Shown: in pieces, positions 1-8,362 of the stretch | How the letters are laid out: each line of letters opens with the position of its first letter | Numbering within the stretch: position 1 is the stretch's first letter | Assembly: GCF_029893585.1 (NCBI RefSeq) | Contig: NZ_JARXYX010000034.1 | Coordinates: 50,426 to 114,425 of the forward strand | Reading direction: 5' to 3' | Length of the DNA: 64,000 bases | DNA from: Streptomyces sp. LBL | Lineage (GTDB): Bacteria > Actinomycetota > Actinomycetes > Streptomycetales > Streptomycetaceae | The notes under the pieces: model-generated | What the model saw: only the letters and a program-made list of their open reading frames with translations | Told to the model about the DNA's origin: nothing | The model's database searches: none | Translations under genes and position numbers: made by a program

Positions 1-367
1 AGTCGGTCTGCAGGCGCTTCAGGCTGGCGTCCACGGCCCGCCGGATGTTCACGGCCGACAGCTTGTCGTGGTTGGGCCAGGCGGCACCGTCCGCGGCCAT
101 GTTCCCGTAGACCTTGGTGGCGAGCACGACCTTGTCGCGGCGGCCCTCACCCTGGGCGAACCAGGTACCGATGATCTCCTCGGTACGGCCCTTGTTCTCG
201 CCCCAGCCATACACATTGGCCGTGTCGAAATAGTTGATCCCCGCGTCCAGCGCCGCGTCCATGATCGCGTGGCTGTCCGCTTCGTCGGTCTGCGGACCGA
301 AGTTCATGGTGCCGAGGACGAGTCGGCTGACCTTGAGTCCCGTGCGTCCGAGCTGCGTGTACTTCAT
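1..367 (-). CDS. Aldo/keto reductase, N-terminal part (runs off the window)
   Basis: The minus strand reads MKYTQLGRTGLKVSRLVLGT from an ATG at 367 and stays open to the window edge, so about 122 N-terminal residues are seen. These match the start of the aldo/keto reductase family (NADPH-dependent TIM-barrel reductases; cytoplasmic). The family active-site aspartate and tyrosine lie in DTANVYG, and a candidate catalytic lysine in VVLATKVYG. The substrate cannot be told from this part. The C-terminal half, with most of the cofactor-binding loop, lies outside the window. Confidence 0.9.
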   Translation of the reverse strand, partial: MKYTQLGRTGLKVSRLVLGTMNFGPQTDEADSHAIMDAALDAGINYFDTANVYGWGENKGRTEEIIGTWFAQGEGRRDKVVLATKVYGNMAADGAAWPNHDKLSAVNIRRAVDASLKRLQTD

Positions 368-458
368 GACCACTCAGCCAACGTCTTGGAGTGCGCTCCA
401 GGCAAGTACGTGCATGGCAGAGTCATGCCATGAAGGCCTCGATCACGGCATCCGGTCG

Positions 459-680
459 GTGCGCCGGGTGGTGAAGCGGTTCGGCGGCACGCTAACCGTC
501 CGGTCGATGTCCCCGCGTTTCGAGACCGACCACTACCGCACCCCCGCAGGCGCCCTGGTCGGCCTCCGCGTTCACACCGACGCCTGCGTCACGGCGTTCG
601 TCCAGAAGTCCAACTACGGGGTGAGCACCAACGGCCCGTACCTGGAGTCGGGGTGTTTCGAGCCGCCGTACGGGCACTGA
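459..680 (+). pseudogene. Possible C-terminal remnant of a secreted/lipoprotein-type hypothetical protein
   Basis: An open frame ends at 680 with a tail containing HTDACVTAFVQKSNYGVS and a final CFEPPYGH. This reads like a real, Cys-containing protein terminus, while the sequence before about residue 20 does not look coding. No ribosome binding site or signal peptide precedes the possible GTG starts at 459-473. It may be the 3-prime relic of a larger gene, or a very small hypothetical protein. The product is not recognised with certainty. Confidence 0.3.
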
Positions 681-692
681 GGCCGGGGGCGG

Positions 693-1298
693 TCAGTCGC
701 GGGGGAACTCGGCCGTCTTGAGGACGAGGTCCACGACGGTGCCGGTGAGGTCCACATCGTCTCCGAAGGGGACCTTCGTCTCGGTCGCGTAGTCGCCGTC
801 CTTGGGGTGCGTGTGGACGAGGCACCTGCCCTGGTACGGGTCGACGACGAGGTAGACGGGGACCTCGGCCTCGGCGTACGCGGTCTTCTTGGGACCGTAG
901 TCGTTGGCGCCCGTACTCCTCGAGATCACCTCGGCGACGAACTCGACGTCCTGGTGGCGCCAGAGGCCCTTGTCGTCCCTGTCGGCGCCGTCGGCCACGA
1001 GCGTCACGTCGGAGGCGAAACCGTTGAGGTGGCCCGGGTAGTCGATGCGGACGTCGGACTTCAGGCGCTTGCGCGGGTACTTGGCGCGCAGCTGCTCGAC
1101 GATGTCCAGGGTGATGTCCCAATGGGTGTCCCGCTGAGGTGACATGAAGATGTTCCCCCCGACGATCTCGGTCTTGTAGCCCTCGGGGATGGGACTCTCT
1201 TCAAGCCACTCGAACAGCGCGTCGAGCGTGGGTCCGTCGCCACTCGCGCTGGTCTCGTCGCTCTCGGCCATTTCGATCCTGTCTTCAAGGACGGTCAT
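693..1298 (-). CDS. Uma2-family (DUF820) restriction-endonuclease-like protein
   Basis: This 201-residue protein has the usual length and layout of the Uma2/DUF820 family, which has a PD-(D/E)XK nuclease fold and is greatly expanded in actinomycetes and cyanobacteria. The likely metal-binding core is visible as SDVTLV, then EFVAEVIS, then GPKKTAYAEAEVPVYLVVDP, in the order D, E, K. The N-terminus carries the family segment with YKTEIVGGNIFMSP. The ATG at 1298 is the first in-frame start. Whether the enzyme cuts DNA is unknown for most members. No partner gene is adjacent. Confidence 0.8.
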   Translation of the reverse strand: MTVLEDRIEMAESDETSASGDGPTLDALFEWLEESPIPEGYKTEIVGGNIFMSPQRDTHWDITLDIVEQLRAKYPRKRLKSDVRIDYPGHLNGFASDVTLVADGADRDDKGLWRHQDVEFVAEVISRSTGANDYGPKKTAYAEAEVPVYLVVDPYQGRCLVHTHPKDGDYATETKVPFGDDVDLTGTVVDLVLKTAEFPRD

Positions 1299-1400
1299 CG
1301 TGGCGCTCCTCCCCGGCTGCAGCTCGGACGAGTGCAGCCGCGTAGCACAACGATACGCAGAGTGACCAGGGCATGCCCGGATTCGGTCAGACGTTTCCGG

Positions 1401-2084
1401 TCAGACGCTCTCGGCCGGGTGCGGCTCCGTCACGCCCCACGCCTGGTGCATCGCGTCCGCGAACGCCGCCGCGATCTTGTGCTCGCCGCTCTCGTTGGGG
1501 TGCGTGCCGTCGTAGGTGTCGGTGTGGATGTCGTACGACGAGGGGATCGACGCCGGCAGCAGGGGCGAACGCGGCTCGTCCAGGTCGGCCGCTGTCTTCG
1601 CCAACAGGTCGTTGAACAGGGAGACCTGCGCGGCGAAGGCGGTGTCCGAGTGTGCTCGGACGTTCGGGATCACCGGCAGCAGGACCATCCGGACGCGGGG
1701 TTCGGCCGCTCGTGCCTCGGTCACGAAGGCTCGGACGTTCTCCGCCGTCTGTTCCGCGTTCGTGTAGAAGCCGAGGTCGATCAGGCCGAGGGAGACGAGG
1801 AGGAGGTTCGCCCGGGTCTGCCGTACCGCGTCGCCGATCAGCGGGGCCATGTGCTGCCAGCCCTCGCCCCAGCCGGCCAGGTGGGCGCGGGGGAAGTCCG
1901 GGTCGGCGTACGCGTACGAGGTGGGGGCCTCGGTCACCTTGTCGTAGAGGGTCTCGCGCGGGCCCACCAGGGTGAACGGGCCGTCATATGCCGTGCACAG
2001 ACGGCGCCATATCCGGTAGCGCCAGGTGTGTTCGCCCGCGCTCCCGATCGTCATGGAGTCGCCGACCGGCATGATCCTGAGCAT
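1401..2084 (-). CDS. SGNH/GDSL-type hydrolase (esterase-like)
   Basis: The 227-residue protein starts MLRIMPVGDSMTIG, which is block I of the SGNH hydrolases with the nucleophile Ser10. The C-terminal DGTHPNESGEHK block supplies the Asp and His of the triad. The central LLLVSLGLIDLG resembles the Gly/Asn blocks, though the canonical GxND is replaced by LGLID, which is a departure from the usual oxyanion Asn. The open frame extends farther upstream, but that extension has no protein character, so the ATG at 2084 is chosen. No signal peptide is seen, so it probably acts in the cytoplasm. It diverges from the gene at 2218. Confidence 0.8.
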   Translation of the reverse strand: MLRIMPVGDSMTIGSAGEHTWRYRIWRRLCTAYDGPFTLVGPRETLYDKVTEAPTSYAYADPDFPRAHLAGWGEGWQHMAPLIGDAVRQTRANLLLVSLGLIDLGFYTNAEQTAENVRAFVTEARAAEPRVRMVLLPVIPNVRAHSDTAFAAQVSLFNDLLAKTAADLDEPRSPLLPASIPSSYDIHTDTYDGTHPNESGEHKIAAAFADAMHQAWGVTEPHPAESV

Positions 2085-2217
2085 CCGCTCATGATGGATG
2101 ATCACCGGGGCGGTTGGGGTGCGCGAGCGTGTGAGGCCCGCCACGCGAGGGGGCCCGCCAAGCGATGCGTCCCGCCGGCCGTTCTCACCGTGTCGGCCGG
2201 GATGGCAGGCTAGGGCC

Positions 2218-3195
2218 ATGCGTCGCTCCTTCGCCTTCCTCGCCGCGGGCTTCCTCGTCGGTGCGCTTGCCCAGCCGGCCGCCGCCGCGGACGGGGACGA
2301 GGGGTTCACCATCTCGGACCCCCGGATCACCGAGTCCAGCGGACTCGCCGCCTCCCGGCTGCATCCCGGCATCTACTGGACGCACAACGACAGCGACGAC
2401 GGGGCCTTCATCTATGCCGTCGACAGCAGGACGGGGAAGACCGTCGCGACCGTCACGCTGACCGGCGTGGGCCGTCCCCGTGACGTCGAGGCCATCTCCA
2501 TCGGCCCCGGCAACCAGATCTACGTCGGCGACATCGGTGACAACCTCGGCGGCAGCTGGCCCTATGTGTGGATCTACCGGCTGCCCGAGCCCAAGGAGCT
2601 GCGGGACCAGACGATCCGGGCCACGCAGTACGTCGTGAAGTACGCGGACGGGCCCCGGAACGCCGAGTCCCTCGTCGTGCACCCCAAGACCGGACGCGTC
2701 TACATCGTCGACAAGAACGAGAAGGGCGGGCACCTCTACGAAGGGCCGGCCGAGCTCTCCTCCTCCGGCACCAACGTCTTCAAGCCCATCGCCCCCGTCG
2801 CCGACCTGGAGGCCACCGACGCAGCCCTGTCCCCCGACGGTGAACAACTCGTCGTACGCAGCTACTTCGGGGCGATCGCCTACGACTGGAACGGCGGGAA
2901 GGTCAAGAAGCTGGAGCGGCTCGGCGTCCCGTTCCTGGGACAGGGCGAGTCCGTCACCTACACCGACGACGGTACGACGCTCATGTTCGGTGCCGAGGGG
3001 TCCGACAGTCCCGTGAAGCCGGAGGACGCGCCTGGGGACGCCGGGTCCAAGTCCCCTTCCAGCAAGGGGGGTTCCGCGAGCGGCGACGGCACGGGGACCG
3101 ACGTCCTGGGCGGCAAGGTCAAGACCGGCGCGATCGTCTTGGTCGTCGCCGCCGCGGCCCTGTTCGGCCTCCGGCGGCTGTTCCGGCGTTCCTGA
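2218..3195 (+). CDS. Secreted, C-terminally anchored beta-propeller-like protein
   Basis: The 325-residue protein has a clear Sec signal peptide (MRRSFAFLAAGFLVGALAQPAAAA) and repeated beta-rich segments such as IYAVDSRTGKTVATV and IYVGDIGDNLGGSWPYVWIY, typical of WD40/NHL-like propellers. A Ser/Gly/Pro-rich stalk follows (residues about 262-300), then a hydrophobic helix and a positive tail (LFGLRRLFRRS). This predicts an extracellular domain held by the membrane or wall. The ATG at 2218 is selected because it begins the signal peptide; the longer open frame upstream lacks one. The biochemical role is unknown. Confidence 0.75.
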   Translation: MRRSFAFLAAGFLVGALAQPAAAADGDEGFTISDPRITESSGLAASRLHPGIYWTHNDSDDGAFIYAVDSRTGKTVATVTLTGVGRPRDVEAISIGPGNQIYVGDIGDNLGGSWPYVWIYRLPEPKELRDQTIRATQYVVKYADGPRNAESLVVHPKTGRVYIVDKNEKGGHLYEGPAELSSSGTNVFKPIAPVADLEATDAALSPDGEQLVVRSYFGAIAYDWNGGKVKKLERLGVPFLGQGESVTYTDDGTTLMFGAEGSDSPVKPEDAPGDAGSKSPSSKGGSASGDGTGTDVLGGKVKTGAIVLVVAAAALFGLRRLFRRS

Positions 3196-3400
3196 TCCCT
3201 CGTCCTACGGGGCGTCGTCCGGCCGCGAGGGAGCGCTTGGCCCAGCGGCGCCAACGGGCTTCGCGCGGGTTCGGCAGTCGCCACACGTAGGGATCCGGAG
3301 CCCGTACTTCTTGGGCGAGGTTCCAGTCATGCAGCGCCAGGTTGCCGGGGCGCGTCCGGATCAGCGGGCGGACCAACCACTCATGAACCCGACGGAACAT
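3119..3400 (-). CDS. Small Arg/Trp-rich hypothetical protein
   Basis: The ATG at 3400 opens a 93-residue frame overlapping the 3-prime end of the anti-sigma-type ATPase gene by 20 bp, which suggests translational coupling. The first 60 residues (LVRPLIRTRPGNLALHDWNL and VRAPDPYVWRLPNPREARW) look like a real conserved protein. The last 30 residues become a low-complexity Arg run and overlap the convergent gene ending at 3195. A +1 shift near 3215 would give a short ending, PSRPDDAP-stop, so a small frameshift at the end is possible. Function unknown. Confidence 0.5.
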   Translation of the reverse strand: MFRRVHEWLVRPLIRTRPGNLALHDWNLAQEVRAPDPYVWRLPNPREARWRRWAKRSLAAGRRPVGRGIRNAGTAAGGRTGPRRRRPRRSRRS

Positions 3401-3797
3401 ACAGACCCTCCGGGAGCATGAACCTCGCCCACACGCACTTCGTGTGCCGCTGCCGTGTGTGGCCCCAGCCGTGGGCCAGCCGCCCGACCAGGGCGAGTCC
3501 GCGTCCGCCCTCGCCGTCCGGACCGGAGTCGCGGAGTTCGGGAAGTCTGTCCCGGTCGGGGTCGTGGACCTCCAGGAGCAGGTACGGCCCCCGGAGCGCG
3601 ATCGTGACTCTGACCTGGGCGCAGGACACCCGGCAGTGGGTCACCGCGTTGGTCAGCAGTTCGTTCGCCGAAAGGGTGACGTCGTCGGCGAGTTCGTCCG
3701 TGATCCCCCAGTCCGCGAGGGCCTTGCGGACCTGTTGGCGGGCGGTTGGCACGTGTCGCCTGTGCTTGGGGATGCGGAAGGTTTCGGTTGCGGACAT
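3381..3797 (-). CDS. Anti-sigma-type ATP-binding protein (RsbW/HATPase_c_2)
   Basis: The 138-residue protein is the size of stand-alone RsbW/SpoIIAB-like kinases. The N-box is SANELLTNAVTH (residues 43-54), the glycine-rich lid is DGEGGRGLALVG, and the Asp of the ATP pocket lies in LLEVHDPD. Streptomyces genomes hold dozens of such proteins, which bind sigma factors or phosphorylate STAS antagonists; the partner is unknown here. The start MSATETFRIPKHRRHV follows the usual N-terminal pattern of this subfamily. It faces the XRE/DUF397 pair across a divergent promoter region. Confidence 0.85.
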   Translation of the reverse strand: MSATETFRIPKHRRHVPTARQQVRKALADWGITDELADDVTLSANELLTNAVTHCRVSCAQVRVTIALRGPYLLLEVHDPDRDRLPELRDSGPDGEGGRGLALVGRLAHGWGHTRQRHTKCVWARFMLPEGLYVPSGS

Positions 3798-3988
3798 GGG
3801 GGTGCCGTACCTCCTGACGTGTCGTCAAGGATGCGCTCCATTGCGGCGCATTCATGAAGGTAGGGCCGTATTCGACGAACATGCAGCCAAACCGAGTGAA
3901 TACATTCAGTCGTCCACTCGATCGAGTGGTGCGCTCTCGGGGCGGCGGTCGGTGTGGCAGCATCGTTGCCGACGGAGAGGGAGGTCCC
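3798..3988. promoter_or_regulatory. Divergent promoter region between the anti-sigma-type ATPase and XRE genes
   Basis: This 191-bp gap is less GC-rich than the flanking genes, especially around 3850-3930 (runs such as gaatacattcagtc). That is usual for Streptomyces promoter regions. A strong Shine-Dalgarno stretch (gagagggagg) lies about 5 bp before the XRE ATG. The near repeat tccactcgatcgagtgg around 3913-3929 is a perfect inverted repeat (ccactcg/cgagtgg) and is a plausible operator. Confidence 0.45.
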
Positions 3989-4858
3989 ATGCCCGCAGGT
4001 GGACGGCCGACGGTGCGCAGCAGGCGCCTGGGTGCGGCGCTCAGGCAGTACCGGCACGCCGCCAAGCTGGATCAGCCGCAGGCCGCCGAGGTCATCGCGT
4101 CAAGCCAGGCCAGGATCAGTCGCCTTGAGAGTGGGCACGTCACCGCGCGGGTCATTGAGGTACGGCTTTTGCTTGACGCCTACGGCGTCAAGGATCCGGA
4201 AGTGCGAGACAAGCTGGAGGAGTTGGCCAAGCATTCCAAGAACCGGGGCTGGTGGCTCGAACACGCGGCGCACCTTCGGCCCGACTACGTAGACCACATC
4301 GCGTTGGAGGACGACGCGACCTACATCCGCGAGTGGCAGCCGGTGATGATGCCGGGGCTCCTGCAAACTCCGGCCTATGCGGAGGCGGTTATCGCTGCCA
4401 GTCCCCACTACATCGAGCCGGAACGGGCCGCCCAGTTGGTGAAGGTCCGTGTGGGGAGGCAAGCGAAGATCGAAGAGGGTGGAGCGTCGTACACGGCCAT
4501 CCTCTGGGAAACGGTCCTCACGCAACCGCTGGTGACCGTGGAGATCCACCGGGAGCAGTTGTCCGCGATCCTTGAGATCGGAAAGCGGAAGAACGTCACG
4601 GTGCAGGTGCTGCCGTTCAGCGCGGGCGTGCTGGCCGGTTACTCCTCCGCCTTCTACTCGTTCAGCTTCGACGAGGAGCCGACGGTCGAAGCGGTCGCCA
4701 TGGACAATCTGCGAGGCGCGTCTGTCCTTGAAGGGGCCGAGGACCTTGCCGCTTACGCCAGTGCTTTCGACCTACTACGATCGTCAGCGTTGACGCCGGA
4801 CGCGAGCGCGAAGCTCATCCGGGGCATACTGCGGACCTTGAAGGAAGACGCATCGTGA
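3989..4858 (+). CDS. XRE-family regulator with DUF5753 domain
   Basis: The 289-residue protein has an N-terminal Cro/C1-type helix-turn-helix (residues about 14-68, with QPQAAEVIASSQARISRLES) and the long DUF5753 C-terminal domain, typical in WWLEHAAHLRPDYVDHIALE and MMPGLLQTPAYAEAVI. These proteins form a very common Streptomyces pair with a downstream DUF397 gene, as here, and some pairs influence development and antibiotic production. The ATG at 3989 is chosen for its strong ribosome binding site; the longer frame upstream is not protein-like. Confidence 0.92.
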   Translation: MPAGGRPTVRSRRLGAALRQYRHAAKLDQPQAAEVIASSQARISRLESGHVTARVIEVRLLLDAYGVKDPEVRDKLEELAKHSKNRGWWLEHAAHLRPDYVDHIALEDDATYIREWQPVMMPGLLQTPAYAEAVIAASPHYIEPERAAQLVKVRVGRQAKIEEGGASYTAILWETVLTQPLVTVEIHREQLSAILEIGKRKNVTVQVLPFSAGVLAGYSSAFYSFSFDEEPTVEAVAMDNLRGASVLEGAEDLAAYASAFDLLRSSALTPDASAKLIRGILRTLKEDAS

Positions 4859-5034
4859 CCGAGGTTATAGGCCCCTTCTGGAAGTCGTCGTACTCGGGGG
4901 CGGAGAACGCCTGCGTCGAGGTCGCCGACGCGGCCCCCAACGGCCGAGCCGTCCGCGACAGCAAGCAGCAGAACGGCCCCCTCCTCACCGTCTCGCACGA
5001 GGGCTGGCAGGCCTTCATCCGCCAGTTCGGGTGA
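4855..5034 (+). CDS. DUF397 domain protein
   Basis: The GTG at 4855 overlaps the XRE stop codon by 4 bp and encodes 59 residues: a short lead, then FWKSSYSGAENACVEVAD, the DUF397 hallmark, and a closing WQAFIRQFG. DUF397 proteins are small partners of XRE/DUF5753 regulators, and the tight coupling implies equal synthesis. Whether this one acts like a toxin/antitoxin partner or a regulator cofactor is not known. Confidence 0.92.
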   Translation: MTEVIGPFWKSSYSGAENACVEVADAAPNGRAVRDSKQQNGPLLTVSHEGWQAFIRQFG

Positions 5035-5155
5035 CGGACTGAGCGGGGGGTGCGCCTGGGGGTGCGGGTGTGCCGGCGGTGAACTGTGCGGCGGCGTGAG
5101 AGAAGTCGAGATCGGTCTGGGCGACGGCCCGGCCCGTGACCTTTGGAGGCAACTG

Positions 5156-5395
5156 ATGGCCACCTACACCCCGAACTTTCCCGGCCGCGGCACGATCGTC
5201 GAAGAGGCATGGCTCGCAGGCCGTGCCGAGGGCCGTGCCGAGGACATCCTCCACATCCTCGGCACACGCGGCATCGAGATCTCCGACGCGGTCCGGGGCC
5301 GGGTCATGGACTGTACCGATCTGGACGTGCTGGGAACCTGGTTCGGCCGGTCCCTCAGCGTGACGGGCGCCGAGGAGCTGTTCGCCGAGGAGTAG
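5156..5395 (+). CDS. Short protein resembling the C-terminal tail of Rpn/PD-(D/E)XK transposase-like proteins
   Basis: The ATG at 5156 follows a good ribosome binding site (ggagg) and gives 79 residues. The second half (ILGTRGIEISDAVRGRVMDC, then LDVLGTWFGRSL and EELFAEE) matches the helical tail found at the end of the Streptomyces Rpn/YhgA-like putative nucleases of about 300 residues. The nuclease domain is absent. It may be a stand-alone tail protein or a relic that regained a start. A hairpin follows its stop. Confidence 0.55.
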   Translation: MATYTPNFPGRGTIVEEAWLAGRAEGRAEDILHILGTRGIEISDAVRGRVMDCTDLDVLGTWFGRSLSVTGAEELFAEE

Positions 5396-5401
5396 GGCCT
5401 A

Positions 5402-5447
5402 CGAAGGGCGCCCCGCGGTACTCCGGTACTCCGCAGGGCGCCCTTCG
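5402..5447 (+). terminator. Hairpin terminator after the short Rpn-tail gene
   Basis: A 12-bp perfect stem (5402-5413 with 5436-5447, cgaagggcgccc and its complement) encloses a 22-nt loop, 6 bp past the stop codon at 5395. No U-tract follows, which is normal for actinomycete terminators. Confidence 0.6.
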
Positions 5448-5558
5448 TCGTCGTACCCACGACCTGATGGTCACCCCAGATAGGCCGGGCCACGGCGGAG
5501 GTCATCAGGCGGCGGGCCGCGCCCGTGCCGTCGACGGGGAGGACGCCCCCATTCCGCA

Positions 5559-5609
5559 GTACGACGACAAGGGGCGCCCGAACCGGCCGGGCGCCCCTTG
5601 TCGTCGTAC
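5559..5609 (-). terminator. Strong hairpin terminator downstream of serC
   Basis: A perfect 22-bp stem (5559-5580 with 5588-5609) with a 7-nt loop lies 31 bp beyond the serC stop. It is symmetrical and may also stop transcripts arriving from the plus strand. Its core (acaaggggcgcccg) is GC-rich and lacks a clear U-tract. Confidence 0.75.
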
Positions 5610-5639
5610 GAGCTGCTGTGTCGTCGTGCGAGCTGTTGC

Positions 5640-6758
5640 TTACAGCTTCTCGATCACGTAGTCGACGCACTTGGTGAGCGCCTCGACGTCCGCCGGGTCG
5701 ATCGCCGGGAACATCGCGACGCGGAGCTGGTTGCGGCCGAGCTTGCGGTAGGGCTCGGTGTCGACGACGCCGTTGGCGCGCAGGACCTTGGCGACGGCGG
5801 CGGCGTCGATCTCGTCGCCGAAGTCGATCGTGCCGATGACCTGGGAGCGCTGGGCCGGGTCGGTGACGAACGGGGTGGCGTACTTGCTCTCCTCGGCCCA
5901 GCTGTACAGGCGGGTCGAGGAGTCCTTCGTACGGCCCGTGGACCAGGCGAGGCCGCCCTGGCCGTTGATCCACTCCAGCTGCTCGTTGAGGAGGAAGAGG
6001 GTGGCGAGGCCCGGGGTGTTGTACGTCTGGTTCTTGCGGGAGTTGTCGATCGCCGTGGGGAGCGAGAAGAACTCCGGGACGTGGCGGCCGGAGGCGTGGA
6101 TCCGCTCGGCGCGCTCGATCGCGGCCGGGGAGAACACGCCGATCCACAGGCCGCCGTCGGAGGCGAAGGACTTCTGCGGGGCGAAGTAGTAGACGTCGGT
6201 CTCGGCGATGTCGACGGGGAGTCCACCGGCGCCGGAGGTGGCGTCCACCAGGACGAGGGACCCGGCGTCCTCGCCCGCGACCCGCTTGATGGGGGCGGCG
6301 ACACCCGTGGAGGTCTCGTTGTGGGTGAAGGCGTACACGTCGACGCCCGCCTCGGCCTGCGGCTCGGGGTGGGTGCCGGGGTCGGCGGAGATGACCGTGG
6401 GCTCGGCCAGCCAGGGCGCCAGCTTGGCGGCCTTGGCGAACTTGGAGCTGAACTCGCCGAAGCTGAGGTGCTGCGACTTGTTCTCGATCAGACCGTGGGT
6501 CGCGACGTCCCAGAAGGCGGTGGAGCCGCCGTTGCCGAGGATGACCTCGTAGCCCTCGGGGAGCTGGAACAGCTCGGCGATGCCCTCGCGGACCTTGCCG
6601 ACCAGGTTCTTGACGGGGGCCTGACGGTGGGACGTGCCCATGAGGGACGTCCCGGTGGAGGCGAGTGCGTCCAGCGCCTCCGTCCGCACCTTGGAGGGAC
6701 CCGCACCGAAGCGTCCGTCGGCGGGCTTGATGTCAGCGGGAATCTCGATGTCAGCCAC
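5640..6758 (-). CDS. serC: Phosphoserine aminotransferase
   Basis: The 372-residue protein matches the actinobacterial SerC type, a PLP enzyme converting 3-phosphohydroxypyruvate and glutamate to phosphoserine in serine biosynthesis (it can also serve pyridoxal phosphate synthesis). The cofactor segments are visible: GNGGSTAFWD near residue 94, THNETSTGV, VDATSGAGG, and the PLP lysine in YFAPQKSFASDGG. The C-terminus holds RVAMFPAIDPADVEALTKCV. It appears to be monocistronic, with a repeat upstream and a strong terminator downstream. Confidence 0.97.
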   Translation of the reverse strand: MADIEIPADIKPADGRFGAGPSKVRTEALDALASTGTSLMGTSHRQAPVKNLVGKVREGIAELFQLPEGYEVILGNGGSTAFWDVATHGLIENKSQHLSFGEFSSKFAKAAKLAPWLAEPTVISADPGTHPEPQAEAGVDVYAFTHNETSTGVAAPIKRVAGEDAGSLVLVDATSGAGGLPVDIAETDVYYFAPQKSFASDGGLWIGVFSPAAIERAERIHASGRHVPEFFSLPTAIDNSRKNQTYNTPGLATLFLLNEQLEWINGQGGLAWSTGRTKDSSTRLYSWAEESKYATPFVTDPAQRSQVIGTIDFGDEIDAAAVAKVLRANGVVDTEPYRKLGRNQLRVAMFPAIDPADVEALTKCVDYVIEKL

Positions 6759-6865
6759 GAGGCGGAGGGTATCTCTTCGGCGAAACCGGACGGAAACGTG
6801 TCCGTTCGATGAGACAAGTCCTCCGGCCCGTGGACTTGTGAGGTTGTACCACCAGCTGCGCGCGT

Positions 6866-6935
6866 CTACGAGGACGGAGCTACGAGGACGGAGCTACGAG
6901 GACGGAGCTACGAGGACGGAGCTACGAGGACGGAG
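6866..6935. repeat. Five perfect 14-bp tandem repeats
   Basis: The unit ctacgaggacggag occurs five times with no mismatch, between the serC start and the end of the CYP154-like gene. The neighbouring segments (aaggattcgg and related) look like decayed, related units. No gene lies in this 230-bp gap. Confidence 0.95.
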
Positions 6936-6988
6936 CCAAGGATTCGGATCTACGCGTTCGGATCCGACGGCGGATCTGCGACGGCGGA

Positions 6989-8269
6989 CTACGGGGTCAG
7001 CCGTATCGGCAGCTCGAAGAGGTCGTTCTGGGTGACCACCGGCTTGTTGCGCAGTTCGCTCGCGGGGACCGCCAGGTCCAGCCCGGGGAAGCGCTCGTAC
7101 AGGGCGGGCAGCGCCACCCCGGCCTCCAGGCGGGACAGGGCCGCGCCGGGGCAGACGTGCGGGCCGTGCCCGAAGGAGATGTGACGGTTCTTCGTGTTCT
7201 TCGTCTGACGGGTGATGTCGAAGTCGCCCGCTGTGGGGCCGTGTGCCCGCTCGTCGCGGCCTATCGCGCCGTACGAGACGATCAGCGCGTCGCCCGCGGG
7301 GATCACCTTGTCGCCGACCGGTACGTCCTCGGTGGCGAAGCGGATCAGGACGTGGGAGGTGGGGGTGGAGTAGCGCAGGGTCTCCTCGACCACCGCCGAC
7401 CAGTCCACTTCGCCCGAGAGGACGAGGGCACGCTGGTCGGGGTGGGTGGAGAGGTTGACCACGGCGTTGACGATCAGCGAGATCGTCGTCTCGTGGCCTG
7501 CGGCGACCATCAGCTGCAGGGTGGAGACGATCTCCTCGTCGGTGAGGTGGTCGTCGTCCTCGGAGGCAAGGATCAGGGCGGACGTCAGATCGTCGCCGGG
7601 CTGCGCGCGCTTCGCCGCGACCGTCTCCGTCATGATGTGCGCCAGCTCGGTGAGCGTGGCGATGACCTCCGCGGGCGGGGTCAGGGTCGAGAAGAACTTC
7701 TCGAACAACGCCTTCAGACGCGGCAGCGTCGACTCCTCGATGCCCATCAGGTCGGCGATGACGTACATCGGGAGCGGGTAGGCGAAGGCCGCCTTCAGAT
7801 CGACGACGTCACCGGAGGGGGTGGCGTCACCCGAGGGGCTGATGTCACCCGAGAGATCGTCGAGCAGTCCCTGCGTGAGCTTGGTGATCCGCTCCCGCAG
7901 CCGCTCCACGCGGCGCGGCGTGAGCGCCTGCGCGACGAGCGTGCGCATCCGCCGGTGGTCGGCGCCGTCCACGGTGAGCATGGAACGGCCCGGGTTGGCG
8001 AGGCCGATCAGCGGCCAGTCCGCGGGAATCTCGCCGCGCTGCCAGGCACCCCAGACGTTGATGTCCTTGACCAGTCTGGGGTCGGTGAGTAACTCCTTGG
8101 CTTCGGCGTGGTGGGTGACGGCCCAGACGGGGACGCCGCCCGGCAGTTCGACGGCGGCCAGCGGGCCCGCCTCGCGCAGCCTGGCGCTCTCGCCGCCCAG
8201 GTCGGCGACCAAGGGGTCGAGGGCGATACGGGTCGCTGCGGTGCCGGTCTCTTCGATGCCGATCGTCAT
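6989..8269 (-). CDS. Cytochrome P450, CYP154-like, last gene of the conservon
   Basis: The 426-residue P450 has all canonical features: I-helix AAGHETT, K-helix ExxR in EETLRYSTP, and the heme loop FGHGPHVCPG with the cysteine ligand near residue 373. It is a soluble class I bacterial P450 that needs ferredoxin partners not present here. The ATG at 8269 follows GGAGG; an in-frame ATG farther up lacks this. It is the second P450 behind cvnD. In S. coelicolor CYP154 members accompany CYP157 members in conservons. The substrate is unknown. A small repeat, TPSGD/SPSGD, lies near residue 150. Confidence 0.92.
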   Translation of the reverse strand: MTIGIEETGTAATRIALDPLVADLGGESARLREAGPLAAVELPGGVPVWAVTHHAEAKELLTDPRLVKDINVWGAWQRGEIPADWPLIGLANPGRSMLTVDGADHRRMRTLVAQALTPRRVERLRERITKLTQGLLDDLSGDISPSGDATPSGDVVDLKAAFAYPLPMYVIADLMGIEESTLPRLKALFEKFFSTLTPPAEVIATLTELAHIMTETVAAKRAQPGDDLTSALILASEDDDHLTDEEIVSTLQLMVAAGHETTISLIVNAVVNLSTHPDQRALVLSGEVDWSAVVEETLRYSTPTSHVLIRFATEDVPVGDKVIPAGDALIVSYGAIGRDERAHGPTAGDFDITRQTKNTKNRHISFGHGPHVCPGAALSRLEAGVALPALYERFPGLDLAVPASELRNKPVVTQNDLFELPIRLTP

Positions 8270-8362
8270 GGGGAGTGCCTCCAGAGGCGGGAGTCGGTGT
8301 ACTGCGTCATTACGGAGCAGCACGGACCCGGCCGGAGGAAGGCCGGCCGGGGACGGCCACGT

